The notes under the pieces: generated by a model
Seen by the model: only the letters and a program-made list of their open reading frames with translations
Told to the model about the DNA's origin: nothing
Database searches by the model: none
From: VAZQ01 sp963763365
Lineage (GTDB): Bacteria > Pseudomonadota > Alphaproteobacteria > Rhizobiales > Xanthobacteraceae
Direction of reading: 5' to 3'
Assembly (NCBI GenBank): GCA_963763365.1
Contig: CAVXOE010000010.1
Location: forward strand, 100,115-164,114
DNA: 64,000 nucleotides
Part shown: positions 17,389 to 26,333 of the stretch, piece after piece
Layout: each line of letters begins with the position of its first letter
How positions within the stretch are numbered: position 1 is the stretch's first letter
Made by a program: the position numbers and the translations under genes

Positions 17389-17931
17389 ATGGCAAGACCG
17401 AAGGCGAAGGCCAAAACCAAAACCAAAACCAAAACCAAAACCAAGTCCAAATCCGGTGCGCGGCGCTCGCAGGCTGCAACCAAGCGGCGAACGCGTCCCC
17501 GGGCGAAATCGCCGACCCGTGCGTTACGGACCAAGGCGAAGGCGCGGCCGAAGCATGCGTTCACCGTGAGCCACCATCGGGACGAGGACTTCGACCGCGG
17601 CCTGCGCCGCTATGCCCACTATCGCGACCTTGGCATGGCCAAGGCTACCCAGGGCATGGTGCAGGCGCATGTGATCCGGTTCGTGCCGCCCTGCCGGCCG
17701 GAGGAAGTGTCGAAACGCCACTACCACGATGTCGACTTCCAGATGGTCTATGTGCTCAAGGGCTGGATCAAGACCGAACTGGACGGGCAGGGCTCGCACG
17801 TCATGCGGGCCGGAAGCTGCTGGATCCAGCCGCCGCGCATCGAGCACGTCGTGCTCGATTATTCGCACGACTGCGAGGTGCTGGAAATCGTCCTGCCTGC
17901 CGACTTCGAGACGGTCGAGCTGGAGAGTTGA
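17389..17931 (+). CDS. Cupin protein with a Lys/Thr-rich repeat N-terminus
   Basis: Residues 1-60 are extremely basic: a run of alternating Lys-Thr (from five CCAAAA hexamers) followed by Arg/Lys-rich sequence. Residues about 60-180 form one cupin domain with SKRHYHDVDFQMVYVLKGW and RAGSCWIQPPRIEHVVLDYSHD, including the His and Glu expected at a metal site. A strong GGAGGAAGCCC ribosome binding site precedes the ATG. The basic tail could bind nucleic acid or be a recent repeat expansion on a plain cupin, since a Met after the tail (FDRGLRRY region) would still leave a complete domain. Function is unknown. Confidence 0.75.
   Translation: MARPKAKAKTKTKTKTKTKSKSGARRSQAATKRRTRPRAKSPTRALRTKAKARPKHAFTVSHHRDEDFDRGLRRYAHYRDLGMAKATQGMVQAHVIRFVPPCRPEEVSKRHYHDVDFQMVYVLKGWIKTELDGQGSHVMRAGSCWIQPPRIEHVVLDYSHDCEVLEIVLPADFETVELES
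17411..17440 (+). repeat. Hexanucleotide repeat (CCAAAA)5
   Basis: Five perfect CCAAAA units are followed by two degenerate ones (CCAAGT, CCAAAT). They lie inside the cupin gene and encode alternating Lys-Thr. Copy-number change would alter tail length without shifting frame. Confidence 0.9.
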
Positions 17932-17982
17932 GGCGCGTCACGACTTCGCCGCTGCGCGAGGGAAAGCCCGACCTCGCCACGC

Positions 17983-18105
17983 CGTCATGGCCGGGCATAG
18001 CCCGTCGAAGACGGGCGTAAACGCCCTGGTGTCCCGGCCATCCACGTCTTGCACCTGCCTTACGAAGACAAGACGTGGATGCCCGGCACAAGGCCGGGCA
18101 TGACG
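17983..18105. repeat. Long intergenic palindrome (CGTCATGGCCGGG...CCGGGCATGACG type)
   Basis: The unit is bounded by CGTCATGGCCGGG-like and CCGGGCATGACG arms. It contains a perfect 13-bp inner inverted repeat (CATCCACGTCTTG at 18039-18051 and its complement at 18069-18081). It fills the space between two converging genes. This is a common interspersed repeat family in Bradyrhizobium-like genomes. Confidence 0.75.
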
Positions 18106-18116
18106 AGTTGCTCGGT

Positions 18117-19433
18117 TCAAGCCGAGAGCGACGTCTTCACGATCCTCCCGGTCGGTTCGACGTACCAGCGCTCGCTGGTCATAGGCTTGCCGTTGAGCCG
18201 CGCAACCAGCCAGTCGGCCATGAGCACCGCCGGGAACGGGCCGAGATTGGCGGCCGGAACGCCGCCGACCGAATGGCGGCTGTCGGCATAGATCACGAGC
18301 TGGCGCGGTCCTTTCATCGTGCCGATCATGCGCTCGGTGTGTTCGAGCGGGCTGAGCTCGTCGGCTTCGCCGGCCAGCACGAGATAGGGAGAGCGGAGTT
18401 TCTCGACATGACCTTCCCAGGTCAGCGTCTTCACGAACTCGTTGAACTTCGCCTCGTCGGTGAAGTTCGACATCCACATGAAGCGCTTCTTGAAGGTCGG
18501 CGAAGCCTCCTCGAAGATCGTATGGCACCCGGGCTCGAGACAGGTGGAAATGACCGCGGTCGCGGCGATGCGCGGCTCGTTGGCCGACAGGATGGTGCCG
18601 AAGAACGAGCCGAAGCTTGCGCCCGAGACGCCGATCTTCTGTCCGTCGATCTCGGGCCGTTGCAGAAGCCAGTTCACGACCGCCGGTCCGGCGTCGATCC
18701 AGTTCTGCATCGAGACGTAGAGCCCGAGCAGCGGGCTTTCGTACTGCCCCGGTCCGTCGATCGACAGCACGGCGACGCCGCGCTGCATCCACCGGTCGTT
18801 GGCGAGCGCGACGTTGATCTCCTTGAAGCTGTCCATGCCCGGGATCGCGATGACCACCGGGATTTTGCCGCCGCTGTAGCCGGGCGGTAGGTGGAACCAG
18901 CCCGGAATCGACTTGCCTTTGAAGGGAATCGAAACCGCTTCGATCTTGTGATCGGCGAGACGCGCATAGCTGGCGAAGCATTCCCGTTTCTTCTTGTGAA
19001 GCTCGATGTGCTGCTTGCCGGAATCGTCGTAGGGCCATTCGGCGGCGCCGTAGTGCACGGCGGCCATGTACCAGTTGTCGCGCGCGGTGACGAGGTTGCC
19101 CTCCGCCTCGGCGGCACGTGCCTTGGCCTCGCGCCGCTTGGCCGTGCTTTCGAACGCCGGGCCGATGTCCGCCATCTTCTGCACGCGGGCGCGGATCGCG
19201 GCGAAGTCGGCGTTCGCTTCGACGCCGCAGGGCGCGGACAGATAGATCGAGCGCGGCTGGTCCCAATCGATACCGTTAGCGCGAATGACGTTGTCGAGCG
19301 CCCAGCGCTGCTCGGAGAACCGCTTCGTGTTCGCTGCGCCGTCCGCCTCGGCGAGCACCGCATGGCCTGAGGCCGCGAGCGTGGTACCCGCGCCCGCGAC
19401 GGCGAAAGAACGAAGGAAGCTGCGACGATCCAT
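18117..19433 (-). CDS. Tat-exported alpha/beta hydrolase (FrsA/DUF1100-like)
   Basis: The N-terminus MDRRSFLRSFAVAGAG is a twin-arginine signal, so the mature enzyme should fold in the cytoplasm and act in the periplasm. After a helical region (residues about 60-150) comes the hydrolase fold: VVIAIPGMDSFKE, the nucleophile elbow GVSGASFGS (Ser about residue 280), LVLAGEADELSP (likely acid) and ADSRHSVGG (His). The layout with a long N-terminal cap resembles 2,6-dihydropseudooxynicotine hydrolase relatives that cut C-C or C-O bonds. Start at 19433 gives the Tat motif directly after the Met. It heads the leftward side of the catabolic locus, about 80 bp after the racemase-like gene. Confidence 0.82.
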   Translation of the reverse strand: MDRRSFLRSFAVAGAGTTLAASGHAVLAEADGAANTKRFSEQRWALDNVIRANGIDWDQPRSIYLSAPCGVEANADFAAIRARVQKMADIGPAFESTAKRREAKARAAEAEGNLVTARDNWYMAAVHYGAAEWPYDDSGKQHIELHKKKRECFASYARLADHKIEAVSIPFKGKSIPGWFHLPPGYSGGKIPVVIAIPGMDSFKEINVALANDRWMQRGVAVLSIDGPGQYESPLLGLYVSMQNWIDAGPAVVNWLLQRPEIDGQKIGVSGASFGSFFGTILSANEPRIAATAVISTCLEPGCHTIFEEASPTFKKRFMWMSNFTDEAKFNEFVKTLTWEGHVEKLRSPYLVLAGEADELSPLEHTERMIGTMKGPRQLVIYADSRHSVGGVPAANLGPFPAVLMADWLVARLNGKPMTSERWYVEPTGRIVKTSLSA

Positions 19434-19514
19434 GGCGGCGTCTCCCACTGTTTTGCACTGACCTCTGATCGGGTCGGGGAGCGAATGCTAGTTCGCGCCT
19501 CGCGGGTATTCCAG

Positions 19515-20300
19515 TCACCACTGCGTCTGCACGTATTCCTCCACGCATGCCGCCGATGCTTTGGCGTAGGTGCCGCGCCGGCTGACGACCGATCCGGTGA
19601 GGCGCCGCAACGAGGTCGCCATCTCGGCGGCCTTCGCCACCACGGCGATGCCGTTGAGCACGAGCGCGCCGTCGATCAGAAACGGGCACTCGCGCGAGAA
19701 CAGCAGCATCGGCAGGCCGCCCGCCGGCAGGATGACTTCCGCGCCGTCGGCGACCAACGGACGAACCTGCGCGACGAACTCGTCACGCACCTGTTTGTAG
19801 GTGGCCTCGTCGGTGAACGCGCGCATGAATCGCGGCAGGTCCATGTGAAGGGCCCGCACGCCCGCGACGCGCTGGCCAAGGCCATACGCGGTCACTTGCC
19901 GCTCGTGCCAGGTGATGAAGACCGGGTCGATGGTCACGAGGCCAAACCGGCTGCCCATGCTCAACGCGGCGAGCATGGTCGCTTCGCCGAGCCCGATCAC
20001 CGGGATGTCGAGCGTGCCGCGGATTTCGAGGAGGCCCGGCTCCTGGAAATGGCCGATGACGAAGGCGTCGTAGCCCGCGCGCTCGGCCGCGATGGCGTTG
20101 CGGATCGTCTGCGCGGCACAGCGGAATTCCGTCAGCGGATGAAAGTGACGGTCGGGCGGGTCGAGGCCGTGCACCTCGAACTTGACGCCGGGACCGGCGG
20201 CCTTGTCGAGGAACGCCTGCAGCCGCTCGATGTAGGGCGCCTGCTCGACCGGATGAACGAAGCTCTGATACCAGACGCGGGTCGGTGTGTGTTCGGCCAT
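19515..20300 (-). CDS. Asp/Glu/hydantoin racemase superfamily protein lacking the catalytic cysteines
   Basis: This 261-residue protein has the two-lobe racemase fold pattern. The first active-site strand reads YDAFVIGHFQEPGL followed by DIPVIGLGEATM; racemases have Cys where His stands here. The second strand reads AEVILPAGGLPMLL, again without the usual Cys. Both acid/base cysteines of PLP-independent racemases are therefore missing, and a racemase role is unlikely; a lyase, isomerase or binding role is possible. It belongs to the leftward gene set of the catabolic locus. Confidence 0.7.
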   Translation of the reverse strand: MAEHTPTRVWYQSFVHPVEQAPYIERLQAFLDKAAGPGVKFEVHGLDPPDRHFHPLTEFRCAAQTIRNAIAAERAGYDAFVIGHFQEPGLLEIRGTLDIPVIGLGEATMLAALSMGSRFGLVTIDPVFITWHERQVTAYGLGQRVAGVRALHMDLPRFMRAFTDEATYKQVRDEFVAQVRPLVADGAEVILPAGGLPMLLFSRECPFLIDGALVLNGIAVVAKAAEMATSLRRLTGSVVSRRGTYAKASAACVEEYVQTQW

Positions 20301-20359
20301 GCGGCGCCCCTATCGTTGGAATTGAACGAAGACGACAACCCCTCAAAAACAGGGCGATC

Positions 20360-21067
20360 TTAGCGCGGCGAAAGTAGGTCGACGACACGGGTCGCCATGG
20401 CGTAGTGGCGGTTCGGGCCGGTGAATGGCGGGAAGGAATGAAAGTCAGCCCGCATCTCGTGGCGCACCGGCGAATGGAGCGCGTGCGTCAGCGCGTCGGG
20501 GCTGTCGAACACCACCTTGTTCCGCTGCATGAAATTCAACCGTGGCCATGGCAGCGAACTGACCCAGTCGAGCCGGGTGTAAACCTCAAGTTCGCGGATG
20601 CCGGGGAAGCGCGCCATGTGCCTGGTGTGGCTGTCGAGGTAATGGTCGAGCCAGGCATTGAGGTCTTCCGCTTCGCCCTCATAGGACACGAGGTAGGTGC
20701 AATGCGAGGTGCCGCGCGGGTTCTGGAATTCTGGCTCGGGCACGTCGAACGCGCGAACCATCATGGCCTGTTGGGCGACGTCGGTAGTGGCAAGCGCAGG
20801 ATACTCCTCGTGCGATGTCAAAGCATGCAGCGGCCCGCTGCGCGACAGCGCGGCTTCGAGATCGGACAAACGGTCATAGTAGAGCTGCAGCACAAGCAGC
20901 GGCGGTGCGTGGTCCTTCACGTAGGGATCGCTCGCGGCGTCCGGCATGTGGAGGAGGGCTTTGCGCAGCTTCGGTATGGCGCGCAGAAACGCTTCAAGCT
21001 TGGCGATCTCGGGCGCGGCGAGCGACGACGCCTCGGAGCGAAAAGTCAGGAACAGGCACGTATGCAT
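20360..21067 (-). CDS. Conserved hypothetical protein, possible dimeric alpha/beta-barrel (EthD-like)
   Basis: This 235-residue soluble protein has no signal peptide. Two similar halves are suggested: an N-terminal MHTCLFLTF strand with LLVLQLYYDRLSDLEAAL, and a C-terminal CTYLVSYEGEAEDLNAWLDHYLDSHTRHMARFPGIRELEVY. That second pattern (strand, then helix with H/R-rich end and PGIRE) is typical of EthD-like ferredoxin-fold enzymes of catabolic clusters. I cannot name a reaction. It sits 30 bp downstream of the acyl-CoA ligase gene and is probably co-transcribed with it. Confidence 0.6.
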   Translation of the reverse strand: MHTCLFLTFRSEASSLAAPEIAKLEAFLRAIPKLRKALLHMPDAASDPYVKDHAPPLLVLQLYYDRLSDLEAALSRSGPLHALTSHEEYPALATTDVAQQAMMVRAFDVPEPEFQNPRGTSHCTYLVSYEGEAEDLNAWLDHYLDSHTRHMARFPGIRELEVYTRLDWVSSLPWPRLNFMQRNKVVFDSPDALTHALHSPVRHEMRADFHSFPPFTGPNRHYAMATRVVDLLSPR

Positions 21068-21097
21068 GCGTTCAAATCTCGGCCGGCGAGATCGCCG

Positions 21098-22726
21098 TCA
21101 TGAGCGCGCGCGCTTCGGGCTCACCGGGCCGCGGTCCCAGGTCGTGTCGGTAACGCCGCGCTCGCGCAGCTTGTACTTTTGCACCTTGCCGCTTTCGGTG
21201 CTCGGCAGTTCGCTCATGAACTCAAGATAGCGCGGCACGGCGAAATACGGCAGGCGCGGCTCGGAGAATGCGATCAGTTCTTCCGGCGAAAGCTTGCAGC
21301 CAGGCTTGAGGACGATGGCCGCCATCACCTCGTCTTCGGCGAGCGGCGAGCGCACCGGGAACGCCGCCGCGTTGGCGACTGCCGGATGACTGAGCAAGAC
21401 TTGTTCGACCTCGAACGACGAGATATTTTCGCCGCGGCGGCGGATCGCGTCCTTCAGGCGGTCGACGAAGCGGAAATAGCCATCGCCCTGGCGCACCACA
21501 CGGTCGCCGGTGTGGAACCAGCCATCGCGCCAAGCCTCGGCGGTCTTTTCCGGCGTGCCGAAATATTCGCCGGCGAACGCGAGCGGTTCGTCGGCGCGCA
21601 CGATCAATTCACCCGCGTTGCCGTCGGCGATGTCGCGACCTTGGTCATCCACCACGCGCGCGTCGAAGCCTGCGAACACCGGGCCCATCAGTCCCGGCTG
21701 CTGATGCTCGATCGTGGTGCCGAGCACGAAGTTTGTCTCGGTCGAGCCCCAGCCGTCGAGCAGGCGGATGCCGGTGCGGCGCGTGAACTCGGCGTGGAAC
21801 TGCGCCGGTACGCCGGGCGCGAGTGCGATCCGCGCGTTATGCGCGGTTTCCTCCGGTGTCACCGGCCGTGACAGCAGGATCGGCACCATGGCGCCGAGGA
21901 GATACGTGACGGTCGCGCGGCTTTGCACCAGCGATGGAAAGAACCCGGAGGCTGAGAACCGCTTCTCGTAGTGTACGCACGCGCCGGTCAGCAGCGCCTG
22001 ATAGAAGGTGTTGAGCGCGTTGGTGTGAAACAGCGGCAGGCTGGTGCACAGCACATCGTCTTCGCGCAGTTGCAGGAGCGCGGCCGTGTTCACCGCCCAC
22101 CAGAAATACTGCGCCTGCGGGCAGCATACGCCTTTCGACGGGCCGGTGGTGCCCGACGTGTAGAGGATGAGGCCGAGGTCGTCAGGCTTGACCGCCGCCG
22201 CCGCAATGGACGCGGCGCCGCGCGGCTGCGGGATTGCGGTGACGTTGCCCAGGCGGACTTCGGCCGGGTCGCCGATCAGCCAGATGGCATCGATGGCAAG
22301 TGCGCCAGCGTCGAGCAACGCGAGATTATCCGCATACGCCGCCTCGATCATCAGCAGCCGTGCGCCGCTGTTCGACAGGATGTGCTGAAGCTGCGGCCCG
22401 CGCGAGGCGACATTGATCGGAACCGCGACGGCGCCGAGCCAGGCGCAGCCGAGCACGATTTCGAGGAATTCAATGCGGTTGGAGCAGATGACCGCGACAC
22501 GCTCGCCCTGCCGGATGCCGGCCGCCTGCAGCACGCCGGCAAAGCGCGCGGCGGCGTCGCGGGCGTCCGCGCAGGTCCATGTTGCCTCGCTCGTGCTGAC
22601 GAGCGGACGCGCTCTATGCCGCTCGGCCTGGCGCGTCAGCATCGCCGGCAAAGTGCGTTCGGCCGGTGTGAACGACGCCGACCACTTCGCTTGCAACTCC
22701 GGTCCCGATTGCGTGGCCGCTTCCAT
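21098..22726 (-). CDS. AMP-forming acyl-CoA ligase (CaiC/fatty-acid or aromatic acid type)
   Basis: This 542-residue ANL-superfamily enzyme activates a carboxylic acid as adenylate and then CoA thioester. The P-loop is LILYTSGTTGPSKGV (about residues 185-200), followed by DGWGSTETNFV (A5), GWFHTGDRVVRQGDGYFRFVDR (A7/A8) and the catalytic Lys in TESGKVQKYKLRE near the C-terminus. Overall style is nearest crotonobetaine/carnitine-CoA ligases, but substrate cannot be read from sequence. It lies 6 bp from livF, so uptake and CoA activation are linked in one operon. Confidence 0.88.
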   Translation of the reverse strand: MEAATQSGPELQAKWSASFTPAERTLPAMLTRQAERHRARPLVSTSEATWTCADARDAAARFAGVLQAAGIRQGERVAVICSNRIEFLEIVLGCAWLGAVAVPINVASRGPQLQHILSNSGARLLMIEAAYADNLALLDAGALAIDAIWLIGDPAEVRLGNVTAIPQPRGAASIAAAAVKPDDLGLILYTSGTTGPSKGVCCPQAQYFWWAVNTAALLQLREDDVLCTSLPLFHTNALNTFYQALLTGACVHYEKRFSASGFFPSLVQSRATVTYLLGAMVPILLSRPVTPEETAHNARIALAPGVPAQFHAEFTRRTGIRLLDGWGSTETNFVLGTTIEHQQPGLMGPVFAGFDARVVDDQGRDIADGNAGELIVRADEPLAFAGEYFGTPEKTAEAWRDGWFHTGDRVVRQGDGYFRFVDRLKDAIRRRGENISSFEVEQVLLSHPAVANAAAFPVRSPLAEDEVMAAIVLKPGCKLSPEELIAFSEPRLPYFAVPRYLEFMSELPSTESGKVQKYKLRERGVTDTTWDRGPVSPKRARS

Positions 22727-22731
22727 GGCGA

Positions 22732-23454
22732 TCAGTTGACCTTGCCGCCCAGGTAACTCGCGATCACCCGCTGGTCGTGGATGAGCTCCTTCGCCGGACC
22801 GCTCAGCACGATCGCGCCGGTCTCGAGCACGTAACCGTAGTCGGCGGTCTCCAGCGCCGCACGCGCGTTCTGCTCGACCAGCAGGATCGAGACGCCGAGT
22901 TCGCGCAGGCCTATCACGATGCGGAAGATCTCGCGCACGATTAACGGCGCCAGCCCCAGGCTCGGCTCGTCAAGCAGCAGGAGCCGCGGCTTGGCCATCA
23001 GCGCGCGGCCGAGCGCGAGCATCTGCCGCTCGCCGCCCGACAATGTGCCCGCCTGCTGGCGCCGCCGTTCGGCTAGGCGCGGGAAGCGGGCGTAAACGTC
23101 CTGCAGGTCGCGGTCCACGGCGCGGCGATCGCGCCAGCGCGTATAGGCGCCAAGCACGAGGTTGTCGGCGACCGACATCTCGGTAAACAGCTCGCGGCGC
23201 TCGGGCACGAGACAGATGCCCTGCCGCACCCGTTCCTCGGTGCTCAGCGCGCGCAGGTCGTGCTGCTCGTAGCGGCTCTCGCCGGTCGAGGGGAGGAGGC
23301 CCATCAGCGCCGCCAGCAGCGTGGTCTTGCCGGCGCCGTTCGGGCCGATCACGGTGACGATCTGGCCCACCTGCATGGCAAGACTGACGCCGGTCACGGC
23401 TTCGATCTTGCCGTAGCTGACGTGCATGTCCTTGACCGACAGGAGCGCCGTCAT
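22732..23454 (-). CDS. livF: Branched-chain amino acid-type ABC transporter ATP-binding protein LivF
   Basis: This 240-residue ATPase has Walker A in IGPNGAGKTTLLAA, signature TLSGGERQMLALGRAL, Walker B LLLLDEPSLGLAP and the LivF-specific ending in SGPAKELIHDQRVIASYLGGK. Its start overlaps the end of livMG by 4 bp. Together with livMG, livH and the binding protein it makes a complete HAAT-family importer. The neighbouring catabolic genes suggest the cargo is an aromatic or similar acid rather than leucine; that is inference. Confidence 0.93.
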   Translation of the reverse strand: MTALLSVKDMHVSYGKIEAVTGVSLAMQVGQIVTVIGPNGAGKTTLLAALMGLLPSTGESRYEQHDLRALSTEERVRQGICLVPERRELFTEMSVADNLVLGAYTRWRDRRAVDRDLQDVYARFPRLAERRRQQAGTLSGGERQMLALGRALMAKPRLLLLDEPSLGLAPLIVREIFRIVIGLRELGVSILLVEQNARAALETADYGYVLETGAIVLSGPAKELIHDQRVIASYLGGKVN

Positions 23455-25220
23455 GCGACACCGCCGAGATAGGCTTCCTGCACGCGCGCGTCGGCGCGGA
23501 TGTCGGCCGGCAGCCCCTCGGTGAGCTTGGCGCCGAAATCCATCACCACGATGCGGTCGACGAGGTTCATCACGAAGTCCATGTCGTGCTCGACCAGCAC
23601 GATGGTCATGCCGTCGCGGCGCAAGGCGCGCAGCAGTTCGGCGAGCGTCTTCTTTTCGAGCGCGCGCAGACCGGCCGCCGGCTCGTCCAGGATGACCACG
23701 ACCGGATTGGCGGCCAACGCGCGGGCGACTTCGAGGAGCCGTTGCTGGCCGAGCGGCAGGTTGCCGGCGAGTTCGCCGAATTTCTCGCCAAGGCCGACCC
23801 GCTGCAATTGATGCAGCGCCTCGAAGCGGGCGGAGCGTTCCTCTGCGCGGTCGAGCCGCAGCGCGCCGGCCAGGAAGCCCGAGTGCGTGCGCGGATAGGT
23901 GCCGAGGACGACGTTGTCGATCAGCGTCATGTTCGGCCGCAGCTTGACGTGCTGGAACGTCCTCGCCATTCCCCTGGCGGCGATCTGGCGCGCCGGCATC
24001 GCGGTCACCTCGTCGCCGAGGAACACGACCTTGCCGGAATTCGGTTTCGCGGTGCCGGTAATCAGGTTGAGCAGTGTGGTCTTGCCGGCGCCGTTCGGAC
24101 CGATCAGGCCGAGCACCTCGCCGGCCCGCACCTCGAAGCTCACCTCATTGACCGCTGCCAGTGCGCCGAAGAGCTTGGTCGCGTTCTCGATCCGCAACAC
24201 CGGTTTGTCCGTCGTTTCGGCGCGGGCGCGCGCCGGCAGCGGCACGGCTTCGACCGGCACGCCGAGCGCCGGTTGCGGCAGGTAGCGGCGGATCATCGGC
24301 ACGATGCCACCGCGCGCCTTCTGCAGCAGCAAAATGAACAGCACGCCGAAGAACACCACTTCGAGCTGCGCGCTGTAGCGGGTGATCGCCGGCAGCACGT
24401 CCTGCAATACGTTCTTCAGGAATACGACGATCGCGGCGCCGACCACGGCACCGGCGATCTGTCCGGCGCCGCCGACCAGCGCCATGAACAGGAGCTCGAT
24501 GCCGGGCCGGATATCGAACGGCGTTGGATTGACGTAGCGCTGCACGTGGGCATAGAGCCAGCCCGAGATGCCGGCGAGCAGTCCGGCGAGCACGAACACG
24601 GCAAGCCGCATGCGGAACGAGTCGATCGCGAGACTTTCCACCAAGGCAACACCGCCACGCAGGCTGCGGATCGCTCGGCCCTGCCGGGAGTCGAGCAGGT
24701 TGTGGCAGAGCAGCATCGTGGCCCCGAGCAGGGTCCAGATGAAGAAGTAGATCGCAGTGGTGTCGGCAAGCGAAAATGGACCGATGGAGAGCGCCGGGAT
24801 GCCGGAGAGCCCGCTGTAGCGGTTGAGCGCGTCGAGATTGCCGAACACGTAATAGATCGCGATGCCCCAAGCGATGGTGCTGAGCGGCAGGAAATGGCCG
24901 CTGAGCCGCAAGGTCGCGGCGCCGAGGATGGTGGCGGCAAGCCCGGTCAGCACAAGCGCCAGCAGCAGTCCGATCCAGGGCGAGCCGCCTTGCACGGCCG
25001 TGTACCAGGCGGTCGCATAGGCGCCGATGCCGACGAATGCGGCTTGCCCGAACGACGTCAGCCCGCCGACGCCGGTCAGCAGCACGAGGCCGAGCGCCGC
25101 GAAGGCATAGATGCCGATGTAGTTCATCAGCGTGATCGTGAAGGTGCCGAACAGCATCGGCGCCGCCGCGATGAACGCGACGGCCACCGCAATCACGATA
25201 TGCGAGCGCCAGCGCATCAT
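23451..25220 (-). CDS. Fused ABC permease-ATPase (LivM-LivG)
   Basis: One 589-residue chain carries both functions. Residues about 1-320 are a LivM permease with eight or more membrane segments and the conserved GVGGLTSFGQAAFVGIGAYA and SRQGRAIRSLR. Residues about 345-589 are a LivG ATPase with Walker A in GPNGAGKTTLLNLITG, the MARTFQHVKL loop, Walker B VVVILDEPAAGL and ending ARVQEAYLGG. The signature LPLGQQRLLEVARAL replaces the usual LSYGxQR. Fusion is clear because there is no stop or start between the domains. Its ATGATG start overlaps the livH stop (ATGA-type coupling). Confidence 0.92.
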   Translation of the reverse strand: MMRWRSHIVIAVAVAFIAAAPMLFGTFTITLMNYIGIYAFAALGLVLLTGVGGLTSFGQAAFVGIGAYATAWYTAVQGGSPWIGLLLALVLTGLAATILGAATLRLSGHFLPLSTIAWGIAIYYVFGNLDALNRYSGLSGIPALSIGPFSLADTTAIYFFIWTLLGATMLLCHNLLDSRQGRAIRSLRGGVALVESLAIDSFRMRLAVFVLAGLLAGISGWLYAHVQRYVNPTPFDIRPGIELLFMALVGGAGQIAGAVVGAAIVVFLKNVLQDVLPAITRYSAQLEVVFFGVLFILLLQKARGGIVPMIRRYLPQPALGVPVEAVPLPARARAETTDKPVLRIENATKLFGALAAVNEVSFEVRAGEVLGLIGPNGAGKTTLLNLITGTAKPNSGKVVFLGDEVTAMPARQIAARGMARTFQHVKLRPNMTLIDNVVLGTYPRTHSGFLAGALRLDRAEERSARFEALHQLQRVGLGEKFGELAGNLPLGQQRLLEVARALAANPVVVILDEPAAGLRALEKKTLAELLRALRRDGMTIVLVEHDMDFVMNLVDRIVVMDFGAKLTEGLPADIRADARVQEAYLGGVA

Positions 25221-26281
25221 CAGCCGTCGCCCTCTTCTTCCTCGATCTCTTCCTCGATGCCGCGGCCGGACATCAGCGACTGCCAGATCAAGATCGGAAT
25301 GAGCGCGCCGAACACCAGCACCTCCTTGAAGGCGCTGTCCCAGAATGCCGCGTAGCTCTCCAGCAGCCCGACCAGGATCGCGCCGACCGCGGTGGCCGGA
25401 TAGCTCACCAGGCCGCCGATGATGGCGCCGACAAACGCCTTCAGTCCGATCAGGAAGCCGGAGTCGTAGTAAAGCGTCGCCACCGGTCCGATGAGAATGC
25501 CGGACACGCCGGCGAGCGCCGATGCCAGCAGGAACGCGATGGTGCCGGTGGTCGCCGGCATGATGCCGACGAGCCGCGCGCCGATCCGGTTGACCGCGGT
25601 GGCGCGCAGTGCCTTGCCGGTCAGTGTGTGTTCGAAGATGACGAACAGCAGCAGGCTGAATACCGCCGAGCTCACCACGATCAGCAGGCTCTGCCCGGAC
25701 ACGCCGACCGGACCGATATTGAAGAACGCATCGGTCATCGGATGGGTGCGGAAACCCTCCGGGCCGAAGAAGATCAGCGCCATCCCTGACAGCGCGTAGT
25801 GCAGCGCGACCGCCACGATCAGCAGCACCAGCACAGAGGCGTCGGCGATCGGCTGGAAGGTGATGCGGTAGAGGAGCGGCGAGATCGGCAGGACGATCGC
25901 CAAGGTCAGCATGACGCCGAGCCACATCGGCAAATCACGGCCGGCGGCGAGCCACACCAGCGCGGCCGGCAGGATCGGCAGCAGGCCGTACATCAGGAGA
26001 GCTTTCGGCAGCCGCCGCGTCTCGCCGCGGCGGATCAGCGTCCAGGCTTCCATCGCGGCCGCCAGCGCCGCAAGCGTGAGCACCAGCCAGACCGTGCCCG
26101 GTGTCTGTTTGAGCTGCAGGGCGGCGAGCGTGAGCGCGGCGTATCCGACGATATCGCCGAACGGGACGAAGATGACCCGCGTGACCAGGAAGATGAGAAC
26201 CAGCCCGAGCGCCACCAGCACGTAGATCGCGCCGGTGGTGATTCCATCCTGCGCCAGAAGAAGGGCGATCTCCGGCGTCAT
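25220..26281 (-). CDS. livH: ABC transporter permease LivH
   Basis: This multi-pass inner-membrane permease has the LivH pattern: GAIYVLVALGLVLIF near the N-terminus, GKALRATAVNRIGARLVGI (the ATPase-contact loop) and LIGLKAFVGAIIGGLVSYPATAVGA. At 353 residues it is longer than the usual 290 or so. The extra length lies at about residues 55-115 and looks like two additional membrane segments. The C-terminus ends in a run of Glu residues. Overlapping stop/start with livMG shows one transcript. Confidence 0.9.
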   Translation of the reverse strand: MTPEIALLLAQDGITTGAIYVLVALGLVLIFLVTRVIFVPFGDIVGYAALTLAALQLKQTPGTVWLVLTLAALAAAMEAWTLIRRGETRRLPKALLMYGLLPILPAALVWLAAGRDLPMWLGVMLTLAIVLPISPLLYRITFQPIADASVLVLLIVAVALHYALSGMALIFFGPEGFRTHPMTDAFFNIGPVGVSGQSLLIVVSSAVFSLLLFVIFEHTLTGKALRATAVNRIGARLVGIMPATTGTIAFLLASALAGVSGILIGPVATLYYDSGFLIGLKAFVGAIIGGLVSYPATAVGAILVGLLESYAAFWDSAFKEVLVFGALIPILIWQSLMSGRGIEEEIEEEEGDG

Positions 26282-26333
26282 CGCGGAATTAAGGGGCGAT
26301 GGCGCGCCGCCACGTCAGTGGCCGCGCGGCCGT

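Noticed and set aside
17411..17440. CCAAAA hexamers considered as telomere-like or CRISPR-like repeats
   Set aside because: Units are contiguous and in frame within a coding region, with no spacers. A simple sequence repeat explains them.
23586..25355. 589-codon + strand frame opposite livMG
   Set aside because: Low-complexity Gln/Arg/His composition and no motif; the livMG fusion accounts for the DNA.
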